From the NCBI GenBank assembly GCA_021738565.1, contig JAIPBT010000016.1:1-64000 (forward strand): DNA of 64,000 nucleotides. Reading direction: 5' to 3'. Position 1 is the stretch's first letter. The number at the start of each line of letters is the position of its first letter. A program made the translations under genes and the position numbers. Of the stretch, positions 24,787 through 34,378 are shown piece after piece. This DNA comes from Bacteroidales bacterium (GTDB lineage: Bacteria; Bacteroidota; Bacteroidia; Bacteroidales; GCA-2748055). The notes under the pieces were generated by a model. That model did no database searches. It was not told the DNA's origin and saw only the letters and a list, made by a program, of their open reading frames with translations.

Positions 24787-27039
24787 CTATTGGCGTTTTT
24801 TTGCAAGCACTACATACAGGCTTTCCGGGGGAAGCTTTAATTTTACACCCTCCGGCAACTTCCTGAGATCAATTTCACGCACCGGGTATCCTGCAAGGTC
24901 CAGCAAATAAGCCTTTTCAATATTCTTATTGTTCACCGTCAATTGCACCATTGTGGGTTCTGCCAGCCAGGGCATCCTTCCGGTATCCCTGATTTTGAAT
25001 CCCTGCAATGTATCTCCGTTGTTGATAAATTCGAAAGGCTCCTGCTCCCACCCTGTCGGACGATACGTAGTACCCGTCTGCACAAGTATTTTATTGCTTT
25101 CAGAAAGGGGGAGGTCATCCATGGATATCAAACCAACAGTGATGTAATCATTGTAAGTTTCCAGTGAAAAATCTTTCAGGTCATAATTACCTTCATGACC
25201 GAGAAAACCGGATATTCCTGCTGCCTTTGGGCTTTCGAAGCGGAAGATTCCATTCCTGTGGTCCAGAAAAAGTTCTCCTGTTACGCTCTCAACGGTACCT
25301 TCTTCCATATCAATAAGCCCGGGAAGCTTTTTGCTTACATAGGTTTCTGAAGGGTCACCCCCGTAAGTTGCTTTAACAGGGCCCGTAAGGAATGCGTAAG
25401 GATTGATCTTTGAATCGGCTTTCCCCGTTGTAATGTCATCCAGTTGATCCCGGTTTGGATCAAAGCTTGTCTCTTCACTGATCAGTGGAAGCTTTCTTTC
25501 CCACATATCATCCAGTCTCCTGATTTCATGAACCACGGTCTCTCCCTGAGAAATATATCCCATCCTGAACAGCAATGCATAGGCAGGAAACTGGGCGATA
25601 CCGCCGGGTGTGGAATAGGTCCACCTGTTCATGGCATGCCTTCCAAGGCTGTCCCTGGTAAATTCAAAATAGGGAAATTCCATATAGTTCACTGATGTGA
25701 TGTAGAACCAGTAATAAGCGTCATGGCCGGTTAATGACTGGTATGCGGAGATCAATGCCGGAGCTTCGGATTGATAAACATGGGGCAGGTTCCATCCGCT
25801 TTCAGTCACTATAAATGGTGCCCCTGCTGTCTGTTTTACATTCACCGGCAATTTAAGTGGATTTTTCAGACAGGACCGGCCCTGGTAGAAATGTCCGGGA
25901 TCAATCCTCCATCCGTTGTTCTCACCATAGTGACCAGGATCGAAATAACGATTGACAGCAGGCACTTCGCAACCAAGGTAGGTATACCTTTCCAGGTCAT
26001 TCATCTTTGCCGGACTGGCAGTTTTCCAGTTGTTCGGATTGATCAATTGACTGCATCCAAGTTCGTTCCTGTAATAATCATGTATCTCATCATAGAATTT
26101 TCGCTGCCGGTAGGCAAAGAACTCGGTCTGGTCCGCCATCCTTGCAGCAGTTCCTCCGGATACATCCTGCAACAGGTTCCAGGTAGGATAAATATCGAGA
26201 ATTCCATCGCGGGGATCATCACCCTCCATATGTAAGTCATCCCAGGCACGATATGCCTTTTCAATGGACCCGTATTTGTCGGCAGCCCAATCGGCAAATA
26301 ATTCACCAACCAAACGCTTTAGTTCAGGTTTGATCCCCTGCATGGTCCAGAAAAAAACACCGTCTTCGTTCTTTATCTGAATCAAGCCAACGGCAGGCTC
26401 ATCTTTGAGCGCAATACCCGTGTAAGGATTTTCTTTGGTATATAAATATTTTACCCACTGTTTGTAAGCATCTTTTAGCCTGTCGTTAAAGTACATAACC
26501 TCCCACAGGGCATCATTACCGGAATATCCCTCTATCCCCCACTCTTCCGGAACCCAGCCACCCATGTGACCATTGTGCGCCCAGAAGGGTGAAATGGTGG
26601 AATAGATGCCCTCTTTTTTCATTGCAGCGACAAATCTCCAAATGGCCTCAACCTCCGCAGTATCAAGTTCAAAAAGTTCTGTACCCTTCCCTGAAGGATT
26701 AATCGACCCGTGCCAACGGTTCATGTTCACTCCCTGCTTTGCAAGGAAGCGGGCGTGCCATGCGAGTTCCTCATCGGACATTCCACGGGTAGAACCTCCC
26801 CCGTTTACAGGCCAGAAGCGGATGAATTCACCATCCCCCCTTATAAAGCTTTCACCGTCTTCTGACAATCCAATAAAACCGTGCATCCCGGCCTCATCCT
26901 CATTCAGATAACGCAGGTCAAGCAGTGCATTGTCCTTAAAGTCATCTCCCGGGTAATTGAATTCCCATGGCTCAGGCTGAACATTACACGATTGAACAAA
27001 AAAAGTGACCATCAATAATGGCAGGAAACCGGATTTCAT
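24787..27039 (-). CDS. Glycoside hydrolase, clan-A (GH5/GH42-like) lipoprotein
   Basis: The 750-residue protein has a lipoprotein signal ending FFVQSC. The catalytic (beta/alpha)8 region carries a likely acid/base Glu in GLIQIKNEDG (about residue 225) and a nucleophile in FIVTESGWNLP (about residue 400), the spacing expected of clan GH-A enzymes. A C-terminal beta-sandwich region follows, ending with PPESLYVVLAKK. Start chosen at ATG 27039; an in-frame ATG at 27066 would put nine polar residues ahead of the signal. Substrate specificity cannot be read. It is convergent with the sulfatase (47-base gap). Confidence 0.75.
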   Translation of the reverse strand: MKSGFLPLLMVTFFVQSCNVQPEPWEFNYPGDDFKDNALLDLRYLNEDEAGMHGFIGLSEDGESFIRGDGEFIRFWPVNGGGSTRGMSDEELAWHARFLAKQGVNMNRWHGSINPSGKGTELFELDTAEVEAIWRFVAAMKKEGIYSTISPFWAHNGHMGGWVPEEWGIEGYSGNDALWEVMYFNDRLKDAYKQWVKYLYTKENPYTGIALKDEPAVGLIQIKNEDGVFFWTMQGIKPELKRLVGELFADWAADKYGSIEKAYRAWDDLHMEGDDPRDGILDIYPTWNLLQDVSGGTAARMADQTEFFAYRQRKFYDEIHDYYRNELGCSQLINPNNWKTASPAKMNDLERYTYLGCEVPAVNRYFDPGHYGENNGWRIDPGHFYQGRSCLKNPLKLPVNVKQTAGAPFIVTESGWNLPHVYQSEAPALISAYQSLTGHDAYYWFYITSVNYMEFPYFEFTRDSLGRHAMNRWTYSTPGGIAQFPAYALLFRMGYISQGETVVHEIRRLDDMWERKLPLISEETSFDPNRDQLDDITTGKADSKINPYAFLTGPVKATYGGDPSETYVSKKLPGLIDMEEGTVESVTGELFLDHRNGIFRFESPKAAGISGFLGHEGNYDLKDFSLETYNDYITVGLISMDDLPLSESNKILVQTGTTYRPTGWEQEPFEFINNGDTLQGFKIRDTGRMPWLAEPTMVQLTVNNKNIEKAYLLDLAGYPVREIDLRKLPEGVKLKLPPESLYVVLAKKRQ

Positions 27040-27246
27040 TTTGAAAGATTTAAATGTAAAATACATATTAATGAATATTGGTTAGTTATCCGTAAAAGTA
27101 AAGAAAAGACCTTATAAAACGATCCCTGTTCCCCAGAATGTTTGAAAAAACCTGCACTGTGACTGCCCCTTGAAAAAAGATTTTAATAAATGAGTGATGG
27201 TACATGCTATCTTTCAGGACAGGGAATATGCTGCCTGATCCCATTA
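27040..27246. other. Intergenic stretch upstream of the glycoside hydrolase
   Basis: AT-rich. It contains the presumed minus-strand promoter region of the hydrolase gene, but I find no exact TAnnTTTG match. Nothing else is recognised. Confidence 0.35.
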
Positions 27247-27488
27247 TAATAGGGCCTGCTGAAAAACAAGAAATAATCTTATAATAAGCATCATAGGCAG
27301 ATTATTTATTTATCAAATGCAGGGTTTTCAGTCAATATCTGAAAAACCCTTGCATTTTTCGAACAATATTTCTTTAGTCTGTAGCACATCATCTGCCGCG
27401 TTGGCTGCGGCTCGCAGTATTGGTATACAGCTTCGCCTTGCCGGCCTTGTAGCTGATGCACTACAGACTTTTTCAGCAAGCCCTATAA
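27247..27488. mobile_element. MITE-like element with 20-base terminal inverted repeats
   Basis: The ends TAATAGGGCCTGCTGAAAAA (27247-27266) and the reverse complement of 27469-27488 (TTATAGGGCTTGCTGAAAAA) differ at two positions. The 242-base body holds a terminator-like hairpin (27316-27359) and a second inverted repeat (GTCTGTAGCACATCA near 27375, mirrored by TGATGCACTACAGAC at 27454-27468). No transposase ORF is present; a 70-codon minus-strand ORF is probably incidental. Confidence 0.7.
27316..27359 (+). terminator. Hairpin with U-tract inside the MITE-like element
   Basis: AATGCAGGGTTTTCAG pairs with CTGAAAAACCCTTGCATT across a 7-base loop, with five T at the 3' end. It would terminate transcription entering the element from the left. 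Confidence 0.7.
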
Positions 27489-27557
27489 TATGTGATGTAA
27501 AAACGGCATAAGATAATATTTTCAGTATTTTTACATCCACTCCAAAAGTATTGACGT

Positions 27558-28853
27558 ATGATTAGATTTCTTTCTGTTATTTTCCTGGCGCTGGCAACCT
27601 TGAATGCTTTTACTCAAGATAATGAGATTGTTGACCTGACATCCCATTTCATGGTATTCAGCGACCCCCATTATTATGACCCGTCACTGGGAACTGAAGG
27701 AGAAGCATTTAAAAAATACCTCGATGGTGACCGGAAACTGCTTAAGGAAAGCAAGGAACTTCTTGCCGAAGCCATTGGAATTGTTCAGGCTACAGATGCC
27801 GAATTCATCCTCATACCCGGGGACCTTACAAAAGACGGCACAAAGACCTCTCATGAGAATTTTGCATCCATGATACAATCAATAGAAGATTCGGGAAAAC
27901 CGGTCTTCGTGATTCCCGGAAATCATGACATCTCAAATGGTGAATCAAACGCCTACCAGGGAGATAAGGTAATACCTGTTGAGAACGTGGATCCCAATGA
28001 TTTTGAAAAGATTTATTGGGATTATGGATATGGAGATGCTATTTACAGGGATTCAAATTCTTTAAGTTATGTCATTGAACCTGTAAACGGATTGTGGGTA
28101 TTTGCACTGGATGCATCTCTTTACAGGGAAAATGAACCAGGTCATCACCCTGAAACAGATGGAGAGTTCCACAGGGAAACCATAAAATGGATAGAAGGCA
28201 TAGCTGATAAAGGAAGGGAGAAGAATAAATTAATGTTTGCATTCATGCACCATGGCATAATAGAACACTACCAGAAGCAGGACAGGTTCTTCGGTGAATA
28301 TGTGGTAAATAAATACAAAAGGGTATCGCGGCGATTTGCCGATGCAGGGATCAATGTTGTTTTCACCGGACACTATCATTCACAGGATGTTACCATCAAA
28401 AAATGGAGAGACGGTGACTTTGTCGTTGATGTGGAAACAGGATCACTTGTAACCTATCCATGTCCGCTGCGGGAAGTCCGCCTCAAAAACAATGAATTGC
28501 ACATCAGTTCCATGTTTATTGAAAATATTCCATCAATGCCTGAGGGGTTTGTCGATTTCAGCCGGGAATATGTTCATTCCGGAATAGCCGGCATTGCTGA
28601 AAAAGTAATGATATCGATGTGGCTCAGGAAGGAAGATGCCAGGAAACTTTCCGGGCAGATCGGTGACGCTTTCATTGAACATTATGAAGGAGATGAACCG
28701 AGTGTTGACCGCTACCTTGATCTTTCAGGTGTTGGATTGTTCGGAAAATTGATGATCCTGACAAAGCGCAGACTTATCAAAGAACTGTATTCGGACCTTC
28801 ATCCTGCTGACAATGAAGTCATCATCGATCTGGAAACAGGCAATGCAAGGTAA
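27558..28853 (+). CDS. Exported calcineurin-like metallophosphoesterase
   Basis: The 431-residue protein has a signal peptide (MIRFLSVIFLALATLNAFTQ). All five metallophosphatase motifs are present in order: FSDPHY (D-x-H), IPGDLTKDG, VIPGNHD, FAFMHHG and FTGHYHSQD. The dinuclear-metal fold hydrolyses phosphoester bonds; the substrate is unknown. A C-terminal segment of about 130 residues follows. It appears monocistronic, behind the MITE-like element. Confidence 0.87.
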   Translation: MIRFLSVIFLALATLNAFTQDNEIVDLTSHFMVFSDPHYYDPSLGTEGEAFKKYLDGDRKLLKESKELLAEAIGIVQATDAEFILIPGDLTKDGTKTSHENFASMIQSIEDSGKPVFVIPGNHDISNGESNAYQGDKVIPVENVDPNDFEKIYWDYGYGDAIYRDSNSLSYVIEPVNGLWVFALDASLYRENEPGHHPETDGEFHRETIKWIEGIADKGREKNKLMFAFMHHGIIEHYQKQDRFFGEYVVNKYKRVSRRFADAGINVVFTGHYHSQDVTIKKWRDGDFVVDVETGSLVTYPCPLREVRLKNNELHISSMFIENIPSMPEGFVDFSREYVHSGIAGIAEKVMISMWLRKEDARKLSGQIGDAFIEHYEGDEPSVDRYLDLSGVGLFGKLMILTKRRLIKELYSDLHPADNEVIIDLETGNAR

Positions 28854-28968
28854 TCCGGTTCTGAATCGGTTCATTCATTATTGAGCTTTACTTTTCCCGA
28901 TTATTTATTGATGGAAAAAATAATTTTACTTCGTGGTTTTTTACTTTTCACATTTAACTTTTTACTTA

Positions 28969-28976
28969 TAACTTTA
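28969..28976 (+). promoter_or_regulatory. Near-consensus -7 element TAACTTTA for the Crp/Fnr gene
   Basis: One mismatch to TAnnTTTG. It is only 4 bases before ATG 28981, which would give a nearly leaderless transcript, so the assignment is tentative. Confidence 0.25.
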
Positions 28977-28980
28977 TCGA

Positions 28981-29631
28981 ATGATCCATGAAGAAATAGT
29001 TAAGAAGAGCTTTCCGTTCTTTGAATCGGAACTGCGGGAAGTGATCGCTGATGAAGGAATTCTTAAATCAGTGGATGAGGGCGAAACGCTCATCAAGGAG
29101 GACCAGTACATAAGGTCCTTCCCCATCGTTCTCAACGGAATTATCAGGGTTACACGCATGGATATTGACGGCAATGAATTGCTGCTTTACTACATAAAAA
29201 AAGGTGAAATATGCACCGTGTCACTGAGTTGTTGTGTTGAAAGGTCACGCAGCCGCATCAGGGCTGTTGCTGAAGAAGACGCGGAGGTAATTGTGCTGCC
29301 CGTGGAACTTCTTGACAGCTGGATGTCGAGGTACCAGACATGGAAAGAGTTTGTAATGGTATCCATGAGAAAAAGGTTTGACGAACTCCTCAATACACTC
29401 GACAGTGTGGCATTTCTAAAAATGGACGAACGACTCGAAAGGTTCTTTATTGATCGCTACAGGAATACAAAATCATTAGAATTTACCGGATCGCACCAGG
29501 ACATCGCCTCTTCGCTGGGTACATCCAGGGAAGTCGTTTCAAGGCTCCTGAAACAAATGGAGAGAAAAGGCATGGTAAGCCTCAACAGGAACCGTATCAA
29601 CTATTCCAGTATGATTGAAAACAAAGCCTGA
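28981..29631 (+). CDS. Crp/Fnr family transcriptional regulator
   Basis: The 216-residue regulator has a cyclic-nucleotide-binding-like jelly roll (residues about 15-130, with GETLIKEDQYIRSFPIVLNG and YYIKKGEICTVSLSCC) and a C-terminal winged helix (TGSHQDIASSLGTSREVVSRLLKQME, about residues 165-195). A cluster of cysteines (CTVSLSCC) lies in the sensor domain, but an Fnr-type N-terminal cysteine set is absent. The ligand is unknown. It is single-gene, between the phosphoesterase and the M3 peptidase. Confidence 0.88.
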   Translation: MIHEEIVKKSFPFFESELREVIADEGILKSVDEGETLIKEDQYIRSFPIVLNGIIRVTRMDIDGNELLLYYIKKGEICTVSLSCCVERSRSRIRAVAEEDAEVIVLPVELLDSWMSRYQTWKEFVMVSMRKRFDELLNTLDSVAFLKMDERLERFFIDRYRNTKSLEFTGSHQDIASSLGTSREVVSRLLKQMERKGMVSLNRNRINYSSMIENKA

Positions 29632-29715
29632 TCCCACGAGGCTTCCGCAAACCACGTAAATACTGCCTTTCGCTTTAAGACAATAGTTACTGTCAGGAAT
29701 GTTCTCCCCTCTTAT

Positions 29716-29767
29716 CCTGAATTATTCACGAATTGATCTGTTACGAAAAACTCATGAATAATTCAGG
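29716..29767. repeat. Perfect 13-base inverted repeat
   Basis: CCTGAATTATTCA (29716-29728) and TGAATAATTCAGG (29755-29767) with a 26-base loop, in the gap before the M3 peptidase. There is no T-tract. It could be a regulatory hairpin or the remnant of a small palindromic element. Confidence 0.55.
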
Positions 29768-29781
29768 TTAGTTTCCGTGAT

Positions 29782-29812
29782 TTTGATTCTGTCCGCAATT
29801 CTGTTAATTTCG
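29782..29812 (+). promoter_or_regulatory. Promoter for the M3 peptidase gene
   Basis: TTTG at 29782-29785, a 19-base spacer and TAATTTCG at 29805-29812 (one mismatch, TTCG for TTTG). It lies 30 bases ahead of the GTG start. Confidence 0.5.
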
Positions 29813-29841
29813 CATTTCATATTAATAAAAACTTACACATC

Positions 29842-31947
29842 GTGAAAAAGTCATTAATAATTATTACTGCAATGTCTTTACTGGCTGCAGGATGCAATAC
29901 AAATAAAAAAGAGATGAATCCCCTATTGGCCGAATTCAAAACCACTTTCGAAGTACCCCCTTTCCACCTTATTGAGTATGATCATTATTTACCGGCCTTT
30001 AATAAGGCAATGGAATTGCAGAACCGGGAAATTGATGACATCGTCAGCAACAGTGAGGAACCTACATTCGAAAACACCATTGCTGCCCTGGATTACAGCG
30101 GCAACAAACTTAACCAGGTGTCAAGTATATTCTATAACATCCGGTCGGCCAACACAAGCGACGAGATGCAGGAGATAGCGAAAGAACTTGTACCGCTTAT
30201 GTCTGCTCACAGGAGCAACATTAATCTCAATCCTGAGCTGTTTGAAAGAATAAAACATGTTTATAATAAGCAGGAAGAGCTCGATCTGGACCAGGAGCAA
30301 TCAATGTTACTTGACAAAATATACAAACGCTTTGTAAGAAGCGGTGCCAACCTCAGTGAAGGTGAGAAGGAAAAGATGCGAAAGATCGATGAGCAACTCT
30401 CAATGCTGTCCCTGCAGTTTGGTGACAATTTATTAATGGAAACAAACAGCTACCTGCTGGTAATTGATAACGAAGAGGATCTATCTGGGTTGCCTGAAGG
30501 CGTTGTGGCACAGGCTGCCGAAACAGCTGCTGAAAATGACCTTGACGGGAAATGGGTTTTCACATTGCAGAAACCAAGCTGGATCCCGTTCTTAACCTAT
30601 TCCGACAAAAGGGAATTCCGGGAACAGATCTACAAAGCCATGTACAACCGGGGTAACAATGACAATGAGTTTGACAACAAGGAAAACATAGCCGAGATGG
30701 TCAGACTCCGGACAGAGAGAGCGCATCTGCTTGGTTACAAAAGTCATGCTGAATACGTCCTTGAAGAAAGGATGGCAAAAAATAGCGGCAATGTAAATGA
30801 ATTGCTTATGAAGTTATGGGAACCTGCACTTGAGATGGCTAAGAATGAAGCCAGTATGATGCAGGAGATGATCAATAAGGATGGTGGAGAATTTAAACTC
30901 GCTTCATGGGACTGGTGGTATTATGCTGAAAAGATCAGGAAAGAAAAATATGCCTTGAACGAAGAGGAAGTTCGGGAATATTTCAGTCTTGAATCAGTTA
31001 CAGAAGGAGTATTCAATGTGGTCGAAAACCTATACGGGGTTACTTTTGAGCACAGGGATGACCTTCCTGTGTATCATGAAGATGTAATTGCCTATGAGTT
31101 AAAGAATCCTGATGGTTCCCATCTGGGAGTTCAATATCTGGATTTCCATCCAAGGGCCGGCAAAAGGGCAGGTGCGTGGAGCACAAGTTACAGGAAACAA
31201 CATGTCAGAAACGGCGAAAACATCAGTACCGTGGGATCCATTGTATGCAATTTTTCCAAACCTTCCGGCGATAAGCCAGCATTGCTGAGCTTCGATGAAG
31301 CACTTACTCTCTTTCATGAAATGGGACATGCCATCCACGGTCAGTTCTCCGACTGCACCTATCCGGGAATTTCAGGCACAAGTGTTCCGAGAGACTTCGT
31401 TGAGTTGCCGTCACAGATCATGGAAAATTGGGGCAAGCATCCTGAAGTACTCAGCAAATATGCAAGGCACCATGAAACAGGCAATTCAATACCGGATGAA
31501 TTGCTGGATAAACTTGAAGCAAGCAGTAAATTCAACATGGGCTTTGTTACAACCGAATACCTGGCAGCCTCCATTCTTGATATGCAATACCATTCCCTCA
31601 ACAAGACGATTGATATGGATGTCAATGATTTTGAAGACAAGGCAATGGACAAAGTTGGACTGATAGATGAAATAATTCCCCGCTACAAATCCACCTATTT
31701 CAGTCACATTTTTTCAGGGGGATATTCTGCCGGGTATTACAGCTATATCTGGTCGGAAGTGCTGGACAAAGATGCTTTCATGGCTTTTAAAGAATCAGGA
31801 GACATTTTCAATCCATCGCTGGCCGCTTCGTTCAGGAAAAACATACTGTCCAGGGGAGGCACTATGGAACCCATGGAAATGTACGTTGCATTCAGGGGTA
31901 AGGAACCCGATGTAAATGCTTTACTTGAAGCAAGGGGACTGAATTAA
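29842..31947 (+). CDS. dcp: M3 family peptidyl-dipeptidase (Dcp-like lipoprotein)
   Basis: The 701-residue zinc metallopeptidase has the M3 active site HEMGHAIHG at residues 492-500 (His492, Glu493, His496), followed by the third ligand region (FVELPSQIMENW). The long helical N-terminal part (residues 40-300) matches the oligopeptidase/Dcp group that trims dipeptides from oligopeptides. It starts with GTG; the resulting N-terminus is a good lipoprotein signal (SLLAAGC), so it acts in the periplasm. Dcp versus oligopeptidase F/A is judged from the overall motif set. Confidence 0.88.
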   Translation: MKKSLIIITAMSLLAAGCNTNKKEMNPLLAEFKTTFEVPPFHLIEYDHYLPAFNKAMELQNREIDDIVSNSEEPTFENTIAALDYSGNKLNQVSSIFYNIRSANTSDEMQEIAKELVPLMSAHRSNINLNPELFERIKHVYNKQEELDLDQEQSMLLDKIYKRFVRSGANLSEGEKEKMRKIDEQLSMLSLQFGDNLLMETNSYLLVIDNEEDLSGLPEGVVAQAAETAAENDLDGKWVFTLQKPSWIPFLTYSDKREFREQIYKAMYNRGNNDNEFDNKENIAEMVRLRTERAHLLGYKSHAEYVLEERMAKNSGNVNELLMKLWEPALEMAKNEASMMQEMINKDGGEFKLASWDWWYYAEKIRKEKYALNEEEVREYFSLESVTEGVFNVVENLYGVTFEHRDDLPVYHEDVIAYELKNPDGSHLGVQYLDFHPRAGKRAGAWSTSYRKQHVRNGENISTVGSIVCNFSKPSGDKPALLSFDEALTLFHEMGHAIHGQFSDCTYPGISGTSVPRDFVELPSQIMENWGKHPEVLSKYARHHETGNSIPDELLDKLEASSKFNMGFVTTEYLAASILDMQYHSLNKTIDMDVNDFEDKAMDKVGLIDEIIPRYKSTYFSHIFSGGYSAGYYSYIWSEVLDKDAFMAFKESGDIFNPSLAASFRKNILSRGGTMEPMEMYVAFRGKEPDVNALLEARGLN

Positions 31948-32078
31948 AGGCATGTAAAAAGTCATGCTACAGTCCGTAAAAAATGTGAATAAGAACCGTT
32001 GATCTTCGGGATCGGCCCTGTTTTCTATCGCATGAAAAGTTTTGATTGACGGGGTCCCGTTGCTTCACCATTACAGGA

Positions 32079-33500
32079 TCAGATGCCTGATCCCCTGAAA
32101 ATGGTAACAACGGTATAGAAAAGAATCTTTAAATCGACGAATAGGGACATGTTTTCAATATATAACAGGTCGTACCGAAGTCTCCTGATCATCTGTTCCA
32201 CATTTTCAGCATAACCGTATTTTACCTGGCCCCACGAAGTGATCCCTGGCTTAACCTTTTGAAGGTGTATATAGTGCGGAGCTTCAGAGATGATCTTGTC
32301 AACATAATATTTTCTCTCCGGCCGCGGTCCTACAAGCGACATTTCACCCTTCAATACGTTAATAAAATTCGGGATCTCATCAAACCGGTGCTTCCTCATA
32401 AAATATCCAAACCGGGTGACCCTTGGATCATTTTTTCTGGAAAGCTCCGGCCCATTGTTCTCTGCTTTATCGTACATCGAACGAAATTTATAGATCATGA
32501 AGGGCTTCCCATATCTTCCAACGCGTTCCTGGGTATACAACAAAGGACCCGGAGAAGATAATTTTACCCCAACAATCAGGAATATCTCCACAGGAAAAAG
32601 GATGATGATCGCCACCAATGACAGGAAAATATCAAGCAGCTGTTTTACATTGGATTGCCAGATAGGCATCAGCTCATGACTGACTTCCAACAAAGGAGTT
32701 TCAAAGATGGTGGTTGATTTTACCCGGCCCGACAAAATATCCGTCATGCTGGGTATGGCGCTTATCCTGACATCCATCAGGCTGAGCCTGTTGATAATAT
32801 CACTGATCTCTTCATGCTCTGAAGGTTCGAGGGCTATGATCACCTCCTCGACATTATTCTGCCTGATAATGCTCTCCAGCTTCTGATGTCCTCCAAGATG
32901 TGGAATATGATCCTGCAACTGGTAATGGTCCTTGTAATGTACATGAACAAACCCCTTTATGAAATGACCGCTGGAATTTCTTTCCTGCTGAAGATCCAGA
33001 TAGACTTCCCTTGCATTCTCATTACTTCCGATAAAAATTGTATTGAATCCCAGCCTTCGATCATGGACCAGGCGAATCGAATTATTGGTAAGAATAATCC
33101 GAGGAATTAGCGTAAAGGTGAATTGCAAAAGGAACAAGGTTGAAAATAGTTTGTAATAATGCCTGTAATCAGGAATGACATCATCCAGTATCAACAGGAA
33201 GAATATTACAACCACTCCAAACAATACGGTCAAAAAGGTACGCAGGAAATCATCCAGTCTTGATCTCCTGAATATATTCCTGTAAAAACCAGAGAAATAA
33301 TACAGTATAAGCCAGGCAACGGGCATGACGAATGCACCGAGCCAGAACCTGAGATCGAGATTGATCGGAACATTGTAACCAAAAGTGAGCGGCTCAACGT
33401 TGAGTTTGCGATACAAATAAAACAACACCCAGGCAGCTGAAGCAGCCAGGTAATCAAATAGAATGTATTTAATGCGTTGCGTGGTATGGTTTTTAGCCAT
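32079..33500 (-). CDS. Undecaprenyl-phosphate sugar phosphotransferase (WcaJ/WbaP-like)
   Basis: The 473-residue membrane enzyme has four to five N-terminal transmembrane segments (residues 10-150), a cytosolic nucleotide-binding-like domain (FNTIFIGSNENAREVY...) and one more hydrophobic segment (about residue 285). The C-terminal bacterial sugar transferase domain follows: SSPGPLLYTQERVGRYGK, IYKFRSMY, RKHRFDEIPNFINVLKGEM and SLVGPRPE. It transfers a sugar-1-phosphate to undecaprenyl phosphate and so starts exopolysaccharide or O-unit assembly. No other polysaccharide genes adjoin it. Confidence 0.92.
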   Translation of the reverse strand: MAKNHTTQRIKYILFDYLAASAAWVLFYLYRKLNVEPLTFGYNVPINLDLRFWLGAFVMPVAWLILYYFSGFYRNIFRRSRLDDFLRTFLTVLFGVVVIFFLLILDDVIPDYRHYYKLFSTLFLLQFTFTLIPRIILTNNSIRLVHDRRLGFNTIFIGSNENAREVYLDLQQERNSSGHFIKGFVHVHYKDHYQLQDHIPHLGGHQKLESIIRQNNVEEVIIALEPSEHEEISDIINRLSLMDVRISAIPSMTDILSGRVKSTTIFETPLLEVSHELMPIWQSNVKQLLDIFLSLVAIIILFPVEIFLIVGVKLSSPGPLLYTQERVGRYGKPFMIYKFRSMYDKAENNGPELSRKNDPRVTRFGYFMRKHRFDEIPNFINVLKGEMSLVGPRPERKYYVDKIISEAPHYIHLQKVKPGITSWGQVKYGYAENVEQMIRRLRYDLLYIENMSLFVDLKILFYTVVTIFRGSGI

Positions 33501-33731
33501 TGGAATTGGTCGACTCTAAAGTTAAAACAATTAAATATCAAAAAAATTGCACGAAACTATGAAAAAAATACAAACAAAGCGATTCAGGCAGTTCAAAAGG
33601 AGTTCAGAATCTTTTTATAAATTCCCATACAGTAACATTTTTCAATGCTTTCTTAAAACTCGGCCGATCAATGAAAACAACCATCAATTTTTCTTTTTAT
33701 CATTTTATATTTTCCTGCTAACTTTAACGTC

Positions 33732-34376
33732 ATGAAAGACACTTATCGGCACAAGGGGCTCCGAAAAAAGCTTATTGATTCCATAAGAGAAAAAGGCATT
33801 ACAAATAATGAAGTTCTGGATGCCATGAACAGGATTCCAAGACACCTTTTCATGGACAGCAGCTTTCTTTCTCACAGCTACGCAGATAAAGCATTCCCAA
33901 TTGCTGCCGGTCAGACCATCTCTCAACCCTACACAGTGGCTTTTCAGACGCAGCTCCTTAATCCGGAAAAACACAAAAAGATACTGGAGATAGGAACGGG
34001 CTCAGGCTATCAAACAGCCATTTTACTGGAACTTGGAATGCGTGTTTATACCATAGAACGCATCAGGGAATTATATGAGAAATCCCGCAGCCAGTTGATA
34101 TCATTGGGATACAAACCAAATTTCTATTACGGAGACGGGTATGAAGGATTGCCCTCACTTGCTCCTTTTGACAGGATACTCGTAACTGCCGGAGCCGGGG
34201 AGATCCCTGAAAAACTCCTTCAGCAGCTGGCTGTCAACGGAAGGATGGTCATTCCAGTCGGTGGCCGCCTTGGACAAAAAATGATCCTTGTTGAAAAAAC
34301 TGGTAAAAATGACATCAAAAAGTCCGAACATGGCTACTTTTCGTTTGTTCCATTGGTTCAGGGTAAATCAAATTAG
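33732..34376 (+). CDS. pcm: Protein-L-isoaspartate O-methyltransferase
   Basis: The 214-residue SAM enzyme methylates isoaspartyl residues so that damaged proteins can be repaired. It shows IAAGQTISQPYTVAFQTQLL (substrate loop), the SAM-binding LEIGTGSGYQTAILL, FDRILVTAGAGEIPEKLLQQL and GRMVIPVGG. The length is typical. Two bases separate it from the MBL hydrolase downstream, so the two share a transcript. Confidence 0.94.
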   Translation: MKDTYRHKGLRKKLIDSIREKGITNNEVLDAMNRIPRHLFMDSSFLSHSYADKAFPIAAGQTISQPYTVAFQTQLLNPEKHKKILEIGTGSGYQTAILLELGMRVYTIERIRELYEKSRSQLISLGYKPNFYYGDGYEGLPSLAPFDRILVTAGAGEIPEKLLQQLAVNGRMVIPVGGRLGQKMILVEKTGKNDIKKSEHGYFSFVPLVQGKSN

Positions 34377-34378
34377 AG

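Noticed and set aside
27328-27540. 70-codon minus-strand ORF spanning the MITE-like element
   Set aside because: It crosses the terminal repeat and hairpins; no transposase motif.
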